Shown here: piece after piece, positions 15,608 to 25,489 of the stretch | Numbering within the stretch: position 1 is the first letter of the stretch | Layout of the letters: every line of letters starts with the position of its first letter | Source of the DNA: Pseudoxanthomonas sp. z9 | Lineage (GTDB): Bacteria; Pseudomonadota; Gammaproteobacteria; Xanthomonadales; Xanthomonadaceae | Assembly (NCBI RefSeq): GCF_006542425.1 | Contig: NZ_VFID01000007.1 | Span: 620,001 to 684,000, forward strand | DNA: 64,000 nt | Direction of reading: 5' to 3' | Program-made: the position numbers and the translations under genes | The notes under the pieces: model-generated | What the model saw: the letters and a program-made list of their open reading frames with translations, nothing else | What the model was told of the DNA's origin: nothing | Databases searched by the model: none

Positions 15608-18600
15608 ATGTCCTTCCGTGTTTCCTCCCGCCTGCGTGCGTGCCTGTCCGGCATGCTGACATTGGCGGGGTCCCTCTGCCTGTCACTGATCGTGGTCGCC
15701 CATGCGGCCGCGCATACGACGCTGGCGTTGGACCAGGAGGAAATCGCCTGGCGTCGCGCCCATCCGGTGTTGCGCGTGGGCGTATTCGCGGGCGATCACA
15801 TGCCGCTGGAAGCCTGGATGGGAGGCCAGCCGGAAGGATTGGGCATCGACTACGTCCGCCTGCTTGCATCGCGCGCCGGCTTGCAGGTCGCCTTCCATCC
15901 ATTCACCGACTGGGAGGCCGTCGCGTCGCGCTCCGCCAGGCGGGCACCGCCTTTCGATCTGCTGCTCGCGCTGCCCCATACCCGTGGCGACGAGGGCCAC
16001 GTCCGCCTGCTGCGGACCTACCTGAGCGCCGCTCCCGTGCTGGTCACCCGTCGCAATGACACGCGCACGCGCGATCAACGGGATCTGGAGCGGGCGCGGA
16101 TTCTCATCGAGCGCCGCTTCCAGGACACCATCGTGCGCCTGCAGGGCGCCTATCCGCACGCGGTGCTGCAGTACTGCGATACCGGCCTGCAATGCCTGGA
16201 CAGCCTGGCCCGTGGCGAAGCCGACGCCTACATCGGCGTCACCGCGGCCCGCACCCGGGCGCTGCTGGCCGGTCGCCGGGCCGATGATCTCAACCTGACC
16301 GGATCGGCGGGCCTGCCGGCCCTGGCGTTCTCGCCCGCGGTGCGGGTCGATGCGGCTCCCCTGGCCTCGTTGCTGGACAAGGCCGCCGCCAGCATCGACG
16401 AAGCGGAACTGGCCCGGCTGCGCGATCGCTGGGGCTTTGGCGATTCCGCCGAAGACGGCGCCGCGGCCAACGCCTCGCTGAGCGCCGGGGAACTGGAACG
16501 CCTGCGCGCGCTGCCGACGCTGCGGGTGGGTTTCGAAGTGGATCGGTATCCGTACAGCTTCATGGACGGCGAAGGCCGGTTCGACGGACTGGCCGCGGAT
16601 TATCTGGCCCACCTGGGCGAACAGCTGGGCCTGCGCCTGCAGCCGATTCCGGCACGCGACTGGGATCACCTGCAGCAGATGATCAAGTCCGGCGAGATCG
16701 ATCTGGTCGCGGCCGGGACGCCGGACGATTTTCACCATGACGATGTCGCCTTCAGCCGGCCATACGAGTACTTCCCGGAAGTGATCGTGGCTTCCACCCA
16801 CGGTCCTGCCATCGCCGGCGCACGCGACCTCGACGGGCGGGTGGTCGCGGTCCGCGACGAAGCCGGATTGATAGGCAGGCTGCAGAGCCAGTTGTCGCGG
16901 ACCACGTTCCGCCCGGTTGCCAGCAACGAGGCGGGCCTGGCGATGGTGGCCGGACGACAGGCCGATGCCTACATCGGCACTCTGCCCGCGATCGATTCGC
17001 TGATACGCGATCACTATGCCGCGGATCTACGGGTGGTGGGGCCGGCGGAACTCGATCAGGAATTGGCGTTCGGCGCACGCGGCGATCTGCAGGCACTGCT
17101 GCCGCTGTTCGATCGCGTACTGGCCAACATGGCGCCCGCGCAGAAACGCGCCATCCGCGCGCGCTGGCTCAGCAGTTCCTATCACTACGGGGTGCCGTGG
17201 GGCTGGGTCGCGGGCGGCATCGCCATGGCCCTGGTCATCATCGGCGCGGTCATGCTGGCGTACGCCCGGTTGCACCGCCTGACCCGCGCCCGGGTGTGCG
17301 CCGAGCGCGCCCTGGAAACACAGCTGTCGTTCCAGCGCGCCTTGCTGGAAACCATTCCCTATCCCATCTTCGCCAGGGACGCGCATGGACGGTACCTGGC
17401 GGTCAACCAGGCCTACGAGGCGATGTTCCGATGCGGACGGGATTCACTGCTGGGGCGCCGGCTCGACGACGCGCGACCGGATCCGGGCGCGGATCTGGCC
17501 GGCATGCGGCTGGCCGATCGCGCACTGCCCGGACGCGAAGCCTCGGAACACGGCGAGCTGCGGCTGCCGGCGGCGGAGGCCGGCGCGGCACCACGCGACG
17601 TGATCCTGTGGTCGCATGCATTCCTCTATGACGCCGATGGACCCGCCGGGCGGCTGGCGACCCTTGTGGATGTCAGCGAGATCCGGGCCGCGCAGGCACG
17701 CGCGCGCTCTTCCGAGCAGCGCTTGTCCGACATCACCGACGCCATTCCGGCGACGGTCTTCCAGTTCCGCCTGTCGCCACGGGGCGAGCGGCGCTTCATC
17801 TATGCGGCCGGCAATGTGCAGGACCTGCTGGGCCTTTCCGCGGAACAACTGGTCGCCGACGAACGCCTGCTCTACGATCGCCTGCATCCCGATGATCGCG
17901 AACACCTCAAGGCCGCCTTGGGTGAGACCGCGAAAACCCTGCGCGCCCTGCCCACGCTGGATCTCCGGCTGAGGTTCGGGGATCGCTGGCATTGGTTGAG
18001 GACCGAGGCGGGACAGCCGCGCCGGCTGCCGGACGGAACCCTGGAATGGAGCGGATACTGGATTGACATCGACGCGGCGCACGCGCAGGAACAGGCGCTG
18101 CACGACGCCAAGGCGCGCGCCGAATCGGCCGCGGCGGCCAAGGCCGCGTTCCTGGCCTCGATGAGCCATGAGATCCGCACACCGATGGCAGGTGTGCTGG
18201 GCCTGATCGAACTGCTGGCGCGCACGACGATGAACCGCGATCAGGCGCACATGCTGCGCCTGGCCGACGACTCCGCCAAGGCGATGCTGCAGATCCTCGA
18301 CGACATTCTCGACTATTCCCGGATCGAGGCCGGCCGGCTGGCGATCGCACGCCAGCCTTTCGATCCGCGCGCGCTGGTCGACAGCGTCGCCGGCCTGTTC
18401 ACCGCGCGCGCCAGGGAGAAGCACGTCCGCCTGCACGTGGTCCAGGAAAACCGGGTGGCCGGCGCGCTGCTGGGCGACGCCACGCGGATCCGGCAGGTGC
18501 TCAGCAATCTGGTCAGCAACGCCATCAAGTTCACCGACGATGGCCATGTCGCGCTGACGCTGTCGGTCGTCGGGGACACCGAGGAAAGCCAGCGCATCCG

Positions 18601-19924
18601 CTTCACCATCACCGATACCGGCATAGGCATCGGGAAAGACGATCTTGCCCAGCTGTTCCGCCCCTTCGTGCAGGCGGAAGGATCCGAAGCGCGCCGGTTC
18701 GGGGGCACCGGGCTGGGCCTGGCGATCAGCCATCGCATCGCCTCCCTGATGGGCGGCGAACTGCGCCTGGCCAGCGAACCCGGCATCGGTACCGAGGCGG
18801 TGTTCGAACTGAACCTGCCGGTCAGCGAGCCGCTGCGGCCGGTGGCGGCATTCGCCGGCAAGCGTGTCTGGCTGCACAGCCGCGACCCGTGGCGAAACGA
18901 AGGGCTGTTCCATTCGCTGTCGGCGCTGGGTTTCGACGTGCTGGGCGACGAAGACCCGGAGCTTCCGGCGTCCCTCGGTTTCGATCTGGCGATCGTCGAT
19001 GCCTGTGCCATCGGTCCCGCCGGTTGCGCGCCGGAAACGCCCTGCGTGCGCGTCGATCTGCAGGCGCCTCTCGCGGCAGGACCGGGTCGCGCCTGCATCG
19101 CGCTGCCGGGCGATCCGCTGCTGCACCACGCCGTGGCCGAGGCTTGCCGGGAAGCACTCGGGGAGCAGCCGGCGCGTGAAACGCTGCCCATGCTCCCGCC
19201 GGCGCCTCCCGCGAACCGGCATGTCCTGGTCGCGGAGGATCATCCGGTCAACCGGGCGCTGATCGCGCGCCAGCTGGATCGTCTCGGCTACACGCATACC
19301 GTGGTGGAGGATGGCGAACGCGCATTGGCCGTCCTCGCGGCGGGCGGCGTCGATCTGCTGATCACCGATTGCCACATGCCCGGCCTGGATGGGCTGGCGC
19401 TGACGCGCAGGATCCGCGCCGCCGAGCCGCCCGGCCGCCACCTGCCCGTCATCGCGCTTTCGGCCAGCGCGCTGCCCGAGCAGGTCAGGCGTTGCCTGGA
19501 GGCCGGCGCGGACGATTTCCTCGCCAAACCGGTGCGACTGGATCAACTGGCGGGCAAGCTGGCGCACCACCTGCGGCCACCACCCGCCTCCATGCCCGTG
19601 CCCGGACCGCAACCCGCGCCACAGGCCGTGCTTCCGGACCATGACGACGGCGACCTGATTCCCGACCTGGTTGTGGCGTGCCGCGAGGATCTCGCGCGAC
19701 TGGACCGCCTGCCAGCCTCGGCGCTGGTCGCCCGACGCGAGCTGTTGCATCGCATGGAAGGAGCGCTGGCGCTGGTGGCGCCGGTTGCGGAAATCGACGT
19801 CTTCGCGGCGGATACACGTGTGGTCGATCAACGCGAGCAGGAGATACGCGAGCGGGTCGCGTTCCTGGAAGCATCACTCTCGCCAAGCGAACATCATGCC
19901 GGCGCGCCAGCCCCTTCGCCCTGA
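15608..19924 (+). CDS. BvgS/EvgS-like hybrid sensor histidine kinase
   Basis: 1438-residue inner-membrane phosphorelay kinase. Order: signal/anchor (1-38), two periplasmic SBP_bac_3 Venus-flytrap domains (about 45-270 and 295-525), membrane helix (532-555), two PAS domains (575-690 and 705-815), HisKA with His854 in FLASMSHEIRTPMAG, HATPase (about 950-1075), a degenerate receiver-like segment (1085-1190), an intact receiver with Asp1254 in LLITDCHMPGLDG and the Lys of FLAKPV, and a short Hpt-like tail with His1381 in LLHRMEGAL (canonical HxLKG). ATG 15608 is chosen over an upstream TTG. The partner is almost surely the RcsB-like regulator at 14834. The ligand is unknown. Confidence 0.93.
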   Translation: MSFRVSSRLRACLSGMLTLAGSLCLSLIVVAHAAAHTTLALDQEEIAWRRAHPVLRVGVFAGDHMPLEAWMGGQPEGLGIDYVRLLASRAGLQVAFHPFTDWEAVASRSARRAPPFDLLLALPHTRGDEGHVRLLRTYLSAAPVLVTRRNDTRTRDQRDLERARILIERRFQDTIVRLQGAYPHAVLQYCDTGLQCLDSLARGEADAYIGVTAARTRALLAGRRADDLNLTGSAGLPALAFSPAVRVDAAPLASLLDKAAASIDEAELARLRDRWGFGDSAEDGAAANASLSAGELERLRALPTLRVGFEVDRYPYSFMDGEGRFDGLAADYLAHLGEQLGLRLQPIPARDWDHLQQMIKSGEIDLVAAGTPDDFHHDDVAFSRPYEYFPEVIVASTHGPAIAGARDLDGRVVAVRDEAGLIGRLQSQLSRTTFRPVASNEAGLAMVAGRQADAYIGTLPAIDSLIRDHYAADLRVVGPAELDQELAFGARGDLQALLPLFDRVLANMAPAQKRAIRARWLSSSYHYGVPWGWVAGGIAMALVIIGAVMLAYARLHRLTRARVCAERALETQLSFQRALLETIPYPIFARDAHGRYLAVNQAYEAMFRCGRDSLLGRRLDDARPDPGADLAGMRLADRALPGREASEHGELRLPAAEAGAAPRDVILWSHAFLYDADGPAGRLATLVDVSEIRAAQARARSSEQRLSDITDAIPATVFQFRLSPRGERRFIYAAGNVQDLLGLSAEQLVADERLLYDRLHPDDREHLKAALGETAKTLRALPTLDLRLRFGDRWHWLRTEAGQPRRLPDGTLEWSGYWIDIDAAHAQEQALHDAKARAESAAAAKAAFLASMSHEIRTPMAGVLGLIELLARTTMNRDQAHMLRLADDSAKAMLQILDDILDYSRIEAGRLAIARQPFDPRALVDSVAGLFTARAREKHVRLHVVQENRVAGALLGDATRIRQVLSNLVSNAIKFTDDGHVALTLSVVGDTEESQRIRFTITDTGIGIGKDDLAQLFRPFVQAEGSEARRFGGTGLGLAISHRIASLMGGELRLASEPGIGTEAVFELNLPVSEPLRPVAAFAGKRVWLHSRDPWRNEGLFHSLSALGFDVLGDEDPELPASLGFDLAIVDACAIGPAGCAPETPCVRVDLQAPLAAGPGRACIALPGDPLLHHAVAEACREALGEQPARETLPMLPPAPPANRHVLVAEDHPVNRALIARQLDRLGYTHTVVEDGERALAVLAAGGVDLLITDCHMPGLDGLALTRRIRAAEPPGRHLPVIALSASALPEQVRRCLEAGADDFLAKPVRLDQLAGKLAHHLRPPPASMPVPGPQPAPQAVLPDHDDGDLIPDLVVACREDLARLDRLPASALVARRELLHRMEGALALVAPVAEIDVFAADTRVVDQREQEIRERVAFLEASLSPSEHHAGAPAPSP

Positions 19925-20186
19925 CCACCTCGGCCTTTCCGTTCCCAAAGATCGATCCGCAGCCGGCTACGTACGGTCCGTGGCGACATCGTTCCGGTCC
20001 TGCACTTTTCACGGTTTCTCCCGGCGGCTGAGCCAACGCACCCACTCGCTTTGCTTTTTTTGCGGTCAGGGCAAAGGTCTCGGAGCTTTCCGATTCCGGG
20101 TCCCGGCCACGCCAGCCAATCTGCCGATCCGTCCGGAGTCCGCCGGACGCAATCACCGCGCGCTCCGGGCGTGCCGGACCGGAGGC

Positions 20187-21080
20187 ATGAACAAGATGGA
20201 AGCAACGATGCTGTGGGCCGATCGTGGCCGGACCCTGCGCTGCGGAGAAACCGCCACTCCCCATGCACCGCCGCGCTGTCTCGCCGTTTCCCGCCAGGGC
20301 AATCTCGGCCTGCAGGCACGCCGGTTCTCGTTGTGGGTACAGATACGGGGAGAAGCCTGGATAGAGTCCGCCGAAGGACGATTCCGGCTGAGGCCGGGCC
20401 AGTGGATCGCCCTGGACCGGGAATCGCGCCCCACCGTCCAGGCCAGTTCGACCGGGCTGTGCCTGGGCATGTCGTTCGAGGCAGTCGGATCGCCCTCGCG
20501 ACGGCCGGCGGATGATTCGCGGGTATATCCGGGTCGCGGACGGTTGAATCGCCGCGAACGCGTGGTCTTCCTGCGTTTGTGGCGGCGTGCCTGCCCACGT
20601 GCGCTGATGGGGGCCGGCAGCCACGGCGATACCCGGCCACTGCTGGCGTTCATGGCCGAAGTCCAGCGCGACCTCCAGCGCTTCGCGCAACGCTGCCCCG
20701 GCAGGACCCGCGGGCACCGCCACCAGGTATTCGTGCGGTTGCAGCGCGCCCGCCTGTACCTGAAGGGACATCATCACCGGCGCATCCCCATGCGCGAGCT
20801 CGCGCGCCTGGTCAACTTTTCGCACAGCTATTTTTCGCGCACCTACACCTTCGTCTACGAGGAACAGCCGCAGGTGACGGCATCGCGCATCCGGCTGGCC
20901 CATGCCGCGGATCTGCTGATCAGCACGGGTGCGCCCATCGGCGAGATCGCGCAGGCGTCCGGATTCGAGAACAACTGCAGCTTCTCGCGCGCCTTCCGCG
21001 CGCACTTCGGCATCTCCGCCACCGACTATCGCCGTCACGGCGATCAGCAGGAAGGCAATTCAGGCAAAGCGACTGCGTAA
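20187..21080 (+). CDS. AraC family transcriptional regulator
   Basis: 297 residues (alternative start ATG 20196, which has better spacing from GGAGG at 20181-20185). The N-terminal half is a cupin-like sensing region (GQWIALDRESRPTVQ, AVGSPSRRPADD). The C-terminal about 100 residues hold the AraC double HTH: IPMRELARLVNFSHSYFSRTY and IGEIAQASGFENNCSFSRAF. It lies between the hybrid kinase and the TonB receptor on the same strand, and the receptor starts 89 nt downstream, so the receptor is the likely target. The signal is unknown. Confidence 0.88.
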   Translation: MNKMEATMLWADRGRTLRCGETATPHAPPRCLAVSRQGNLGLQARRFSLWVQIRGEAWIESAEGRFRLRPGQWIALDRESRPTVQASSTGLCLGMSFEAVGSPSRRPADDSRVYPGRGRLNRRERVVFLRLWRRACPRALMGAGSHGDTRPLLAFMAEVQRDLQRFAQRCPGRTRGHRHQVFVRLQRARLYLKGHHHRRIPMRELARLVNFSHSYFSRTYTFVYEEQPQVTASRIRLAHAADLLISTGAPIGEIAQASGFENNCSFSRAFRAHFGISATDYRRHGDQQEGNSGKATA

Positions 21081-21169
21081 AGCTGGCAACGCCTCCGCTC
21101 ACATCCGCCGGTAACGTTAATAAGGCGTTTTTTTTGGCCTTTTTTAGCGTTCCCAGGAGAGCATTCGAA

Positions 21170-24019
21170 ATGAAGTACAAGAAGTCCACGTCGGCCCTGC
21201 GGCTCGGCGTCCTGCAGGCGTCCGTGCTGCTGGCCCTGTCCCCCGCCGCCTTCGCGCAATCGTCCGATGCCGTCTCGACACTGGACAAGGTCGAGGTGAC
21301 GGGATCGCGTATCCGTGGTGCGCAAATGGAAACGCGTCAACCCGTGTTGACCCTCAGTCGCCAGGATATCGAGAAGCAGGGCTTCACGTCTGTCGTCGAC
21401 GTGTTGCAGAACCTCACTTCTGCAGGCTCCCCTTCAATATCGCGCGCCAACGCGCTTTCTGCGGGTGAAGCCGTCGGCGGAAGCTACATCGACATCCGTC
21501 ATCTCGGAAACACGCGCACGCTGGTCCTTATCAACGGAAAGCGGCTTGGTGCCACCACGTCGGGCTATCAGGACCTGAGTCAGATTCCGATGGCGGCGAT
21601 CGAACGCATCGACGTACTCAAGGACGGTGCCTCCGCGATCTACGGTTCCGACGCCATCGCGGGTGTCGTCAATGTCATCACGCGCAAGCAGTCAGAAGGC
21701 TTGGAAGTGAACGCGTATTGGGGTCAGGAGAGCGCTGGCGACGGCCGCACCAACCAGTATTCCTTCAGCCTTGGCACCCAGGGCGAGCGCAGTGGGACCA
21801 CTCTCTCGGTGGAGTACCACCAGCAGAAGCCGGTATCGGCAGCTGATCGATGGTTCAGCAAATGGGGGAGTGCGGGCCCGGACTACAAGGGCGATGGCTG
21901 GAGCCCCATCAGCCAGAACGGATCGTTCTGTGACCCCTGCTCGCCTGCGGCCGCGGCGAAATGGTGGACGCTGAGGGATGGCGGCGACCCCACGAATCGT
22001 GCGGACTATCGCTTGCACACCGCCGCCGACAATGCGAACGCCAACCAGCAGATGTTCCTCCAGACGGGCATCGAACGCCGTTCGGTCTTTGCCAGCGCGT
22101 ACTACGACATCAATGATCGCGTTACCTTCAACGTGGATGCCCTGTACAACCATCGGACTACCGATCAGCAGATCGCCGGCTATCCCTACCAGTCCGCTGC
22201 CTTCGGAACACCGCTCAGCCGCGACAGCGCGTTCAACCCGACGCCCGGCCAGGACATCACCTTCCGCCGCCGCCTCTGGGAAGTCCCGCGCACAACCAGG
22301 AGCGAGCTGGAAACATATCGCTTCGCGGGAAGTCTCGATGGCAATTTCGAAATGGGTGGTCGCCAGTGGAACTGGGACATCGGCGCGCTCTGGAACCGCA
22401 ACACGCTGACCAAGACCGGACATGGCGATGCCAGCCTGATCGCGACGCGTCAGGCGCTCGGGCCCTCTTTCATCAACGGCGACGGCATCGCGCAATGCGG
22501 CACCGCCAACAGCCCCATTCCGTTGACCGCCTGCCGCCCCTGGAATCCCCTCCTTCCTCACGGTGTGGATGGCCAAGGATCGCTGTCCAACGCGGATCTG
22601 CAACGTTTCCTGCTGCCTCACTACACCGATACCGGCCTGACCCGCACCACCAGCTATACCGCCAACCTGGCGGGCGGACTGTTCGATCTGTCGGCGGGCG
22701 AGGTGGGTTTGGCGATTGGCGTGGAGCATCGAAAGGAAGAAGGACGCTTTGCCCCGGATGCGTTCTCCCAATCGGTTGAGAGCACGGGTCTGGGCGGATC
22801 CACCACGGAAGGCTCCTACAAGCTCGATGAGGTTTATCTGGAACTGAATGTCCCGCTTCTCGCGGACCTTCCCGGCGCCAAGGAGCTGACGTTCAACGCC
22901 GCGGGACGCTATTCCGACTACAGCAATTTTGGCGACACGACCAACGCCAAGTACGGCTTCACGTGGCGTCCATTGGATGAACTTCTGGTTCGCGGCACGT
23001 ATGCGGAAGGCTTCCGGGCGCCGTCCATCAGCAATCTGTATGGCGGATTCTCGACCAGCTTCGAGCGCTACACCGATCCCTGTGGCACGAAAGCAACCAA
23101 CAGCGTGAATGGCAACGCAGCCTGCAATGCCGCCGGGGTTCCAGTGGGCTATGTCCAATTGGGACAAGGACTGATTCCCTGCACCAGCTATCCCTGCCAG
23201 ACGCCGGACCAGTTCATCCGGATGCCTAACGCGCAGTTGCGCCCTGAGACCTCCCGCAGCAAGACCGTGGGCGTGGTCTGGAGTCCGATCTGGGTACAAG
23301 GCCTGGATATCTCGCTGGACTGGTATAACTACTCGCTCAAGGACATGATCATCTCCGACAGCGTTGATCGCATTCTTCGGGATTGCTATGTGCTCGGAAA
23401 CGCATCCCGCTGCTCCTCCGTCCAGCGTGATCCGAATGACGGCCATATCACCGGCATGACGTACGGACTCATCAATCTTGGCCGCATGGAGACGGAAGGC
23501 TACGACCTGGGCGTCAAGTACCGGCTTCCCGAGTTTGCCGCAGGACAATTCAGCATCGACTGGCAGTCTTCCTACGTCAGCAAGTATGACGAACAGAAGC
23601 AGAACCGCCACGGAGTCGACATCATGAGCGGTTCGGTCGGCATCCCCGGCATCTTCCGCCTTCGCTCGAACCTTGGCGTCGATTGGCAGAAGAACGAGTT
23701 CGGCGTTTCGTGGACCGCACGCTACTACTCCGGCATGCGGGAAAGCTGCGTTCCCAACCGGCCGTGCACCGACCCCGACCGCTATGCCGACGGCGAGAAG
23801 AGTGCCGCCCGTCGCGTTGGGGCCAATACCTTCCACGACATCCAGGCGCGCGTGAACCTGCCGTGGGAAGCGACGGTTTCGCTGGGCGCGGACAACATGT
23901 TCAATCACCGCGGGCCATTGCTGTTCTCCAACTCGAATGCCCGCAGCAGTGATTTCCCGTACTACGGCGATTTCGACATCGGCAGGTTCATCTACATGAA
24001 GTACCAGCAGCGGTTCTGA
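21170..24019 (+). CDS. TonB-dependent receptor
   Basis: 949-residue outer-membrane transporter. Signal peptide 1-29 (LLALSPAAFAQ), TonB-box-like segment LDKVEVTGSRIRG, plug domain (about 50-165: ETRQPVLTLSRQDIEKQGF, LVLINGKRLG, IERIDVLKDGASAIYGSDAIAGVVNVIT) and a 22-strand barrel ending in an aromatic residue (YMKYQQRF). Two cysteine pairs in extracellular loops (FCDPCSPA, PCRTD-type) are present. Cargo cannot be named; paralogs in this group take up oligosaccharides or peptides. Codon use has more A/T at third positions than neighbours. An AGGAG lies about 11 nt upstream of ATG 21170. Confidence 0.93.
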   Translation: MKYKKSTSALRLGVLQASVLLALSPAAFAQSSDAVSTLDKVEVTGSRIRGAQMETRQPVLTLSRQDIEKQGFTSVVDVLQNLTSAGSPSISRANALSAGEAVGGSYIDIRHLGNTRTLVLINGKRLGATTSGYQDLSQIPMAAIERIDVLKDGASAIYGSDAIAGVVNVITRKQSEGLEVNAYWGQESAGDGRTNQYSFSLGTQGERSGTTLSVEYHQQKPVSAADRWFSKWGSAGPDYKGDGWSPISQNGSFCDPCSPAAAAKWWTLRDGGDPTNRADYRLHTAADNANANQQMFLQTGIERRSVFASAYYDINDRVTFNVDALYNHRTTDQQIAGYPYQSAAFGTPLSRDSAFNPTPGQDITFRRRLWEVPRTTRSELETYRFAGSLDGNFEMGGRQWNWDIGALWNRNTLTKTGHGDASLIATRQALGPSFINGDGIAQCGTANSPIPLTACRPWNPLLPHGVDGQGSLSNADLQRFLLPHYTDTGLTRTTSYTANLAGGLFDLSAGEVGLAIGVEHRKEEGRFAPDAFSQSVESTGLGGSTTEGSYKLDEVYLELNVPLLADLPGAKELTFNAAGRYSDYSNFGDTTNAKYGFTWRPLDELLVRGTYAEGFRAPSISNLYGGFSTSFERYTDPCGTKATNSVNGNAACNAAGVPVGYVQLGQGLIPCTSYPCQTPDQFIRMPNAQLRPETSRSKTVGVVWSPIWVQGLDISLDWYNYSLKDMIISDSVDRILRDCYVLGNASRCSSVQRDPNDGHITGMTYGLINLGRMETEGYDLGVKYRLPEFAAGQFSIDWQSSYVSKYDEQKQNRHGVDIMSGSVGIPGIFRLRSNLGVDWQKNEFGVSWTARYYSGMRESCVPNRPCTDPDRYADGEKSAARRVGANTFHDIQARVNLPWEATVSLGADNMFNHRGPLLFSNSNARSSDFPYYGDFDIGRFIYMKYQQRF

Positions 24020-24049
24020 TCCGCTGCCAGAAGTATGAAATGCTCTCGA

Positions 24050-24077
24050 CCTCTCCCGTCCGCGGGAGAGGTTTTTT
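24050..24077 (+). terminator. Rho-independent terminator after the TonB receptor
   Basis: CCTCTCCCG (24050-24058), loop TCCG, CGGGAGAGG (24063-24071), then six T. A perfect 9-bp stem. It ends at the 3' end of the sigma-factor gene coming from the other side. Confidence 0.9.
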
Positions 24078-25339
24078 CATGCATCCACACAGGCCGCCGC
24101 GCGTGCCAGCATCAGGTCGCGCTCGCGGGCGTTGCGGGTCAGGGCGGCGGCGCGTTCGAAGGCTTCGCGTGCTTCGCCGCGGCGACCCAGTTGTTCGAGC
24201 AGATCACCGCGGACCGCGGGTAGTTGCGGGTATTCGCGCAGCAGCGGTTCCTCGCCCAGTGCGTCCACCAGCGGCAAGGCCGCGGCGGCGCCCTCGGCGC
24301 GGCTCAGGGCGACGGCGCGATTGAGTTCCACCACCGGCGACGGCATCACCGCCGCCAGTTGCGCGTAGAACGCGGTGATGCGGGGCCAATCGGTCTGATC
24401 GGCGCGCACGGCGCGGGCGTGGCAGGCCGCGATCGAGGCCTGGAGGGTATAGGGCAGTTGCGCGCCGCCCAGTTTCACCGAGCGCTCCAGCGCCTGCAGG
24501 CCGCGCTGGATCTGCAGGCGATCCCAGCGCGCGCGATCCTGTTCCAGCAGCAGGATGGGGGTGCCGTCGGGCGCGGTGCGCGCGCGGGCCCGCGAGGCCT
24601 GCAGTTCCATCAGGGCCAGCAGGCCATGCACTTCCGGTTCGTTCGGCACCAGCCCGGCCAGCACGCGGCCCTGGCGCAGGGCTTCCTCGCACAGCGCCGG
24701 GCGCATCCAGTCGTCGCCGGCGGTGGCGGAGTAGCCTTCGTTGAAAATCAGGTAGACGACTTCCAGCACCGAATCCAGGCGCTCGGCCAGTTCGCTCCGG
24801 CGCGGCACCTCGAACGGCACCTGCTTCTGCGCCAGCGTGCGTTTGGCGCGCACGATGCGCTGGGCGATGGTCGGTTCCGATTGCAGGAATGCGCGCGCGA
24901 TCTCGTCGGTGGACAAGCCGCCCAGCAGGCGCAGGGTCAGCGCCGCCCGCGCCTCGGTGGAGAGCACCGGGTGACAGGCGATGAACACCAGGCGCAGCAG
25001 ATCGTCGCCGATGTCGTCTTCCAACCGATCGCTGTCGTCAGGGCCGGGCATGTCCTGCCCGTCCAGTTCGTAGGCCAGCTCGTCGTGCTTGCGTGCGTGC
25101 AGCTGGTGCTGGCGCAGGCGGTCGATGGCACGGTGCTTGGCCGCGGTCATCAGCCAGGCGGCGGGATTGTCGGGCACGCCCGACGCCGGCCAGCGTTCCA
25201 GCGCGGACACCAGCACGTCCTGGGCCATTTCCTCGGCCAGGCCGACGTCGCCCAGCATGCGGGTCAGGCGGGCGATCAGGCGCGGGGATTCCATCCGCCA
25301 GAGCGCGTCGAGGGTGCGGTGCAGGTCGTGGGGAGCCAT
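24077..25339 (-). CDS. ECF42-type RNA polymerase sigma factor
   Basis: 420 residues, far longer than ordinary ECF sigmas. Sigma2 at about 12-78 (RLIARLTRMLGDVGLAEEMAQDVLVSALERWP, AWLMTAAKHRAIDRLR), sigma4 at about 118-172 (LTLRLLGGLSTDEIARAFLQ, IAQRIVRAKR), then the DUF6596 extension (187-287, VVYLIFNEGYSAT) and a TPR-like C-terminus, the architecture of the ECF42 group. No anti-sigma factor adjoins it; the extension is thought to control activity. It is the last gene of a seven-gene operon whose DGPF/YCII proteins are the known companions of this group. ATG 25339 follows the usual N-terminus pattern. Confidence 0.9.
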   Translation of the reverse strand: MAPHDLHRTLDALWRMESPRLIARLTRMLGDVGLAEEMAQDVLVSALERWPASGVPDNPAAWLMTAAKHRAIDRLRQHQLHARKHDELAYELDGQDMPGPDDSDRLEDDIGDDLLRLVFIACHPVLSTEARAALTLRLLGGLSTDEIARAFLQSEPTIAQRIVRAKRTLAQKQVPFEVPRRSELAERLDSVLEVVYLIFNEGYSATAGDDWMRPALCEEALRQGRVLAGLVPNEPEVHGLLALMELQASRARARTAPDGTPILLLEQDRARWDRLQIQRGLQALERSVKLGGAQLPYTLQASIAACHARAVRADQTDWPRITAFYAQLAAVMPSPVVELNRAVALSRAEGAAAALPLVDALGEEPLLREYPQLPAVRGDLLEQLGRRGEAREAFERAAALTRNARERDLMLARAAACVDA

Positions 25340-25489
25340 GGCCGGCGATCTGACCACCGCCCGGCGCACCGTGCAAGCTGAATGGCGGACGCCTCATCGG
25401 CACACCCCTCGTCCAGGTCCGCGGGCGGTTCGCCTTCCCTGGGCGCGGCCGTCCGGAAGCCGCACTGTCGGCCGCGCCGACCGTGTCCG

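Noticed and set aside
17444..19831. 795-residue minus-strand open frame opposite the hybrid kinase
   Set aside because: The plus strand encodes conserved histidine kinase motifs. The opposite frame has no conserved motif and no ribosome site.
21122..21145. AAGGC...GCCTT hairpin followed by T6 as a terminator of the AraC gene
   Set aside because: A 5-bp stem with a T-filled loop is too weak; the tract more likely belongs to the receptor's upstream region.
25467..25481. GTCGGC-CGC-GCCGAC hairpin between YCII and sigma factor genes
   Set aside because: Only 6 bp without a T-run; not enough to call a terminator inside the operon.
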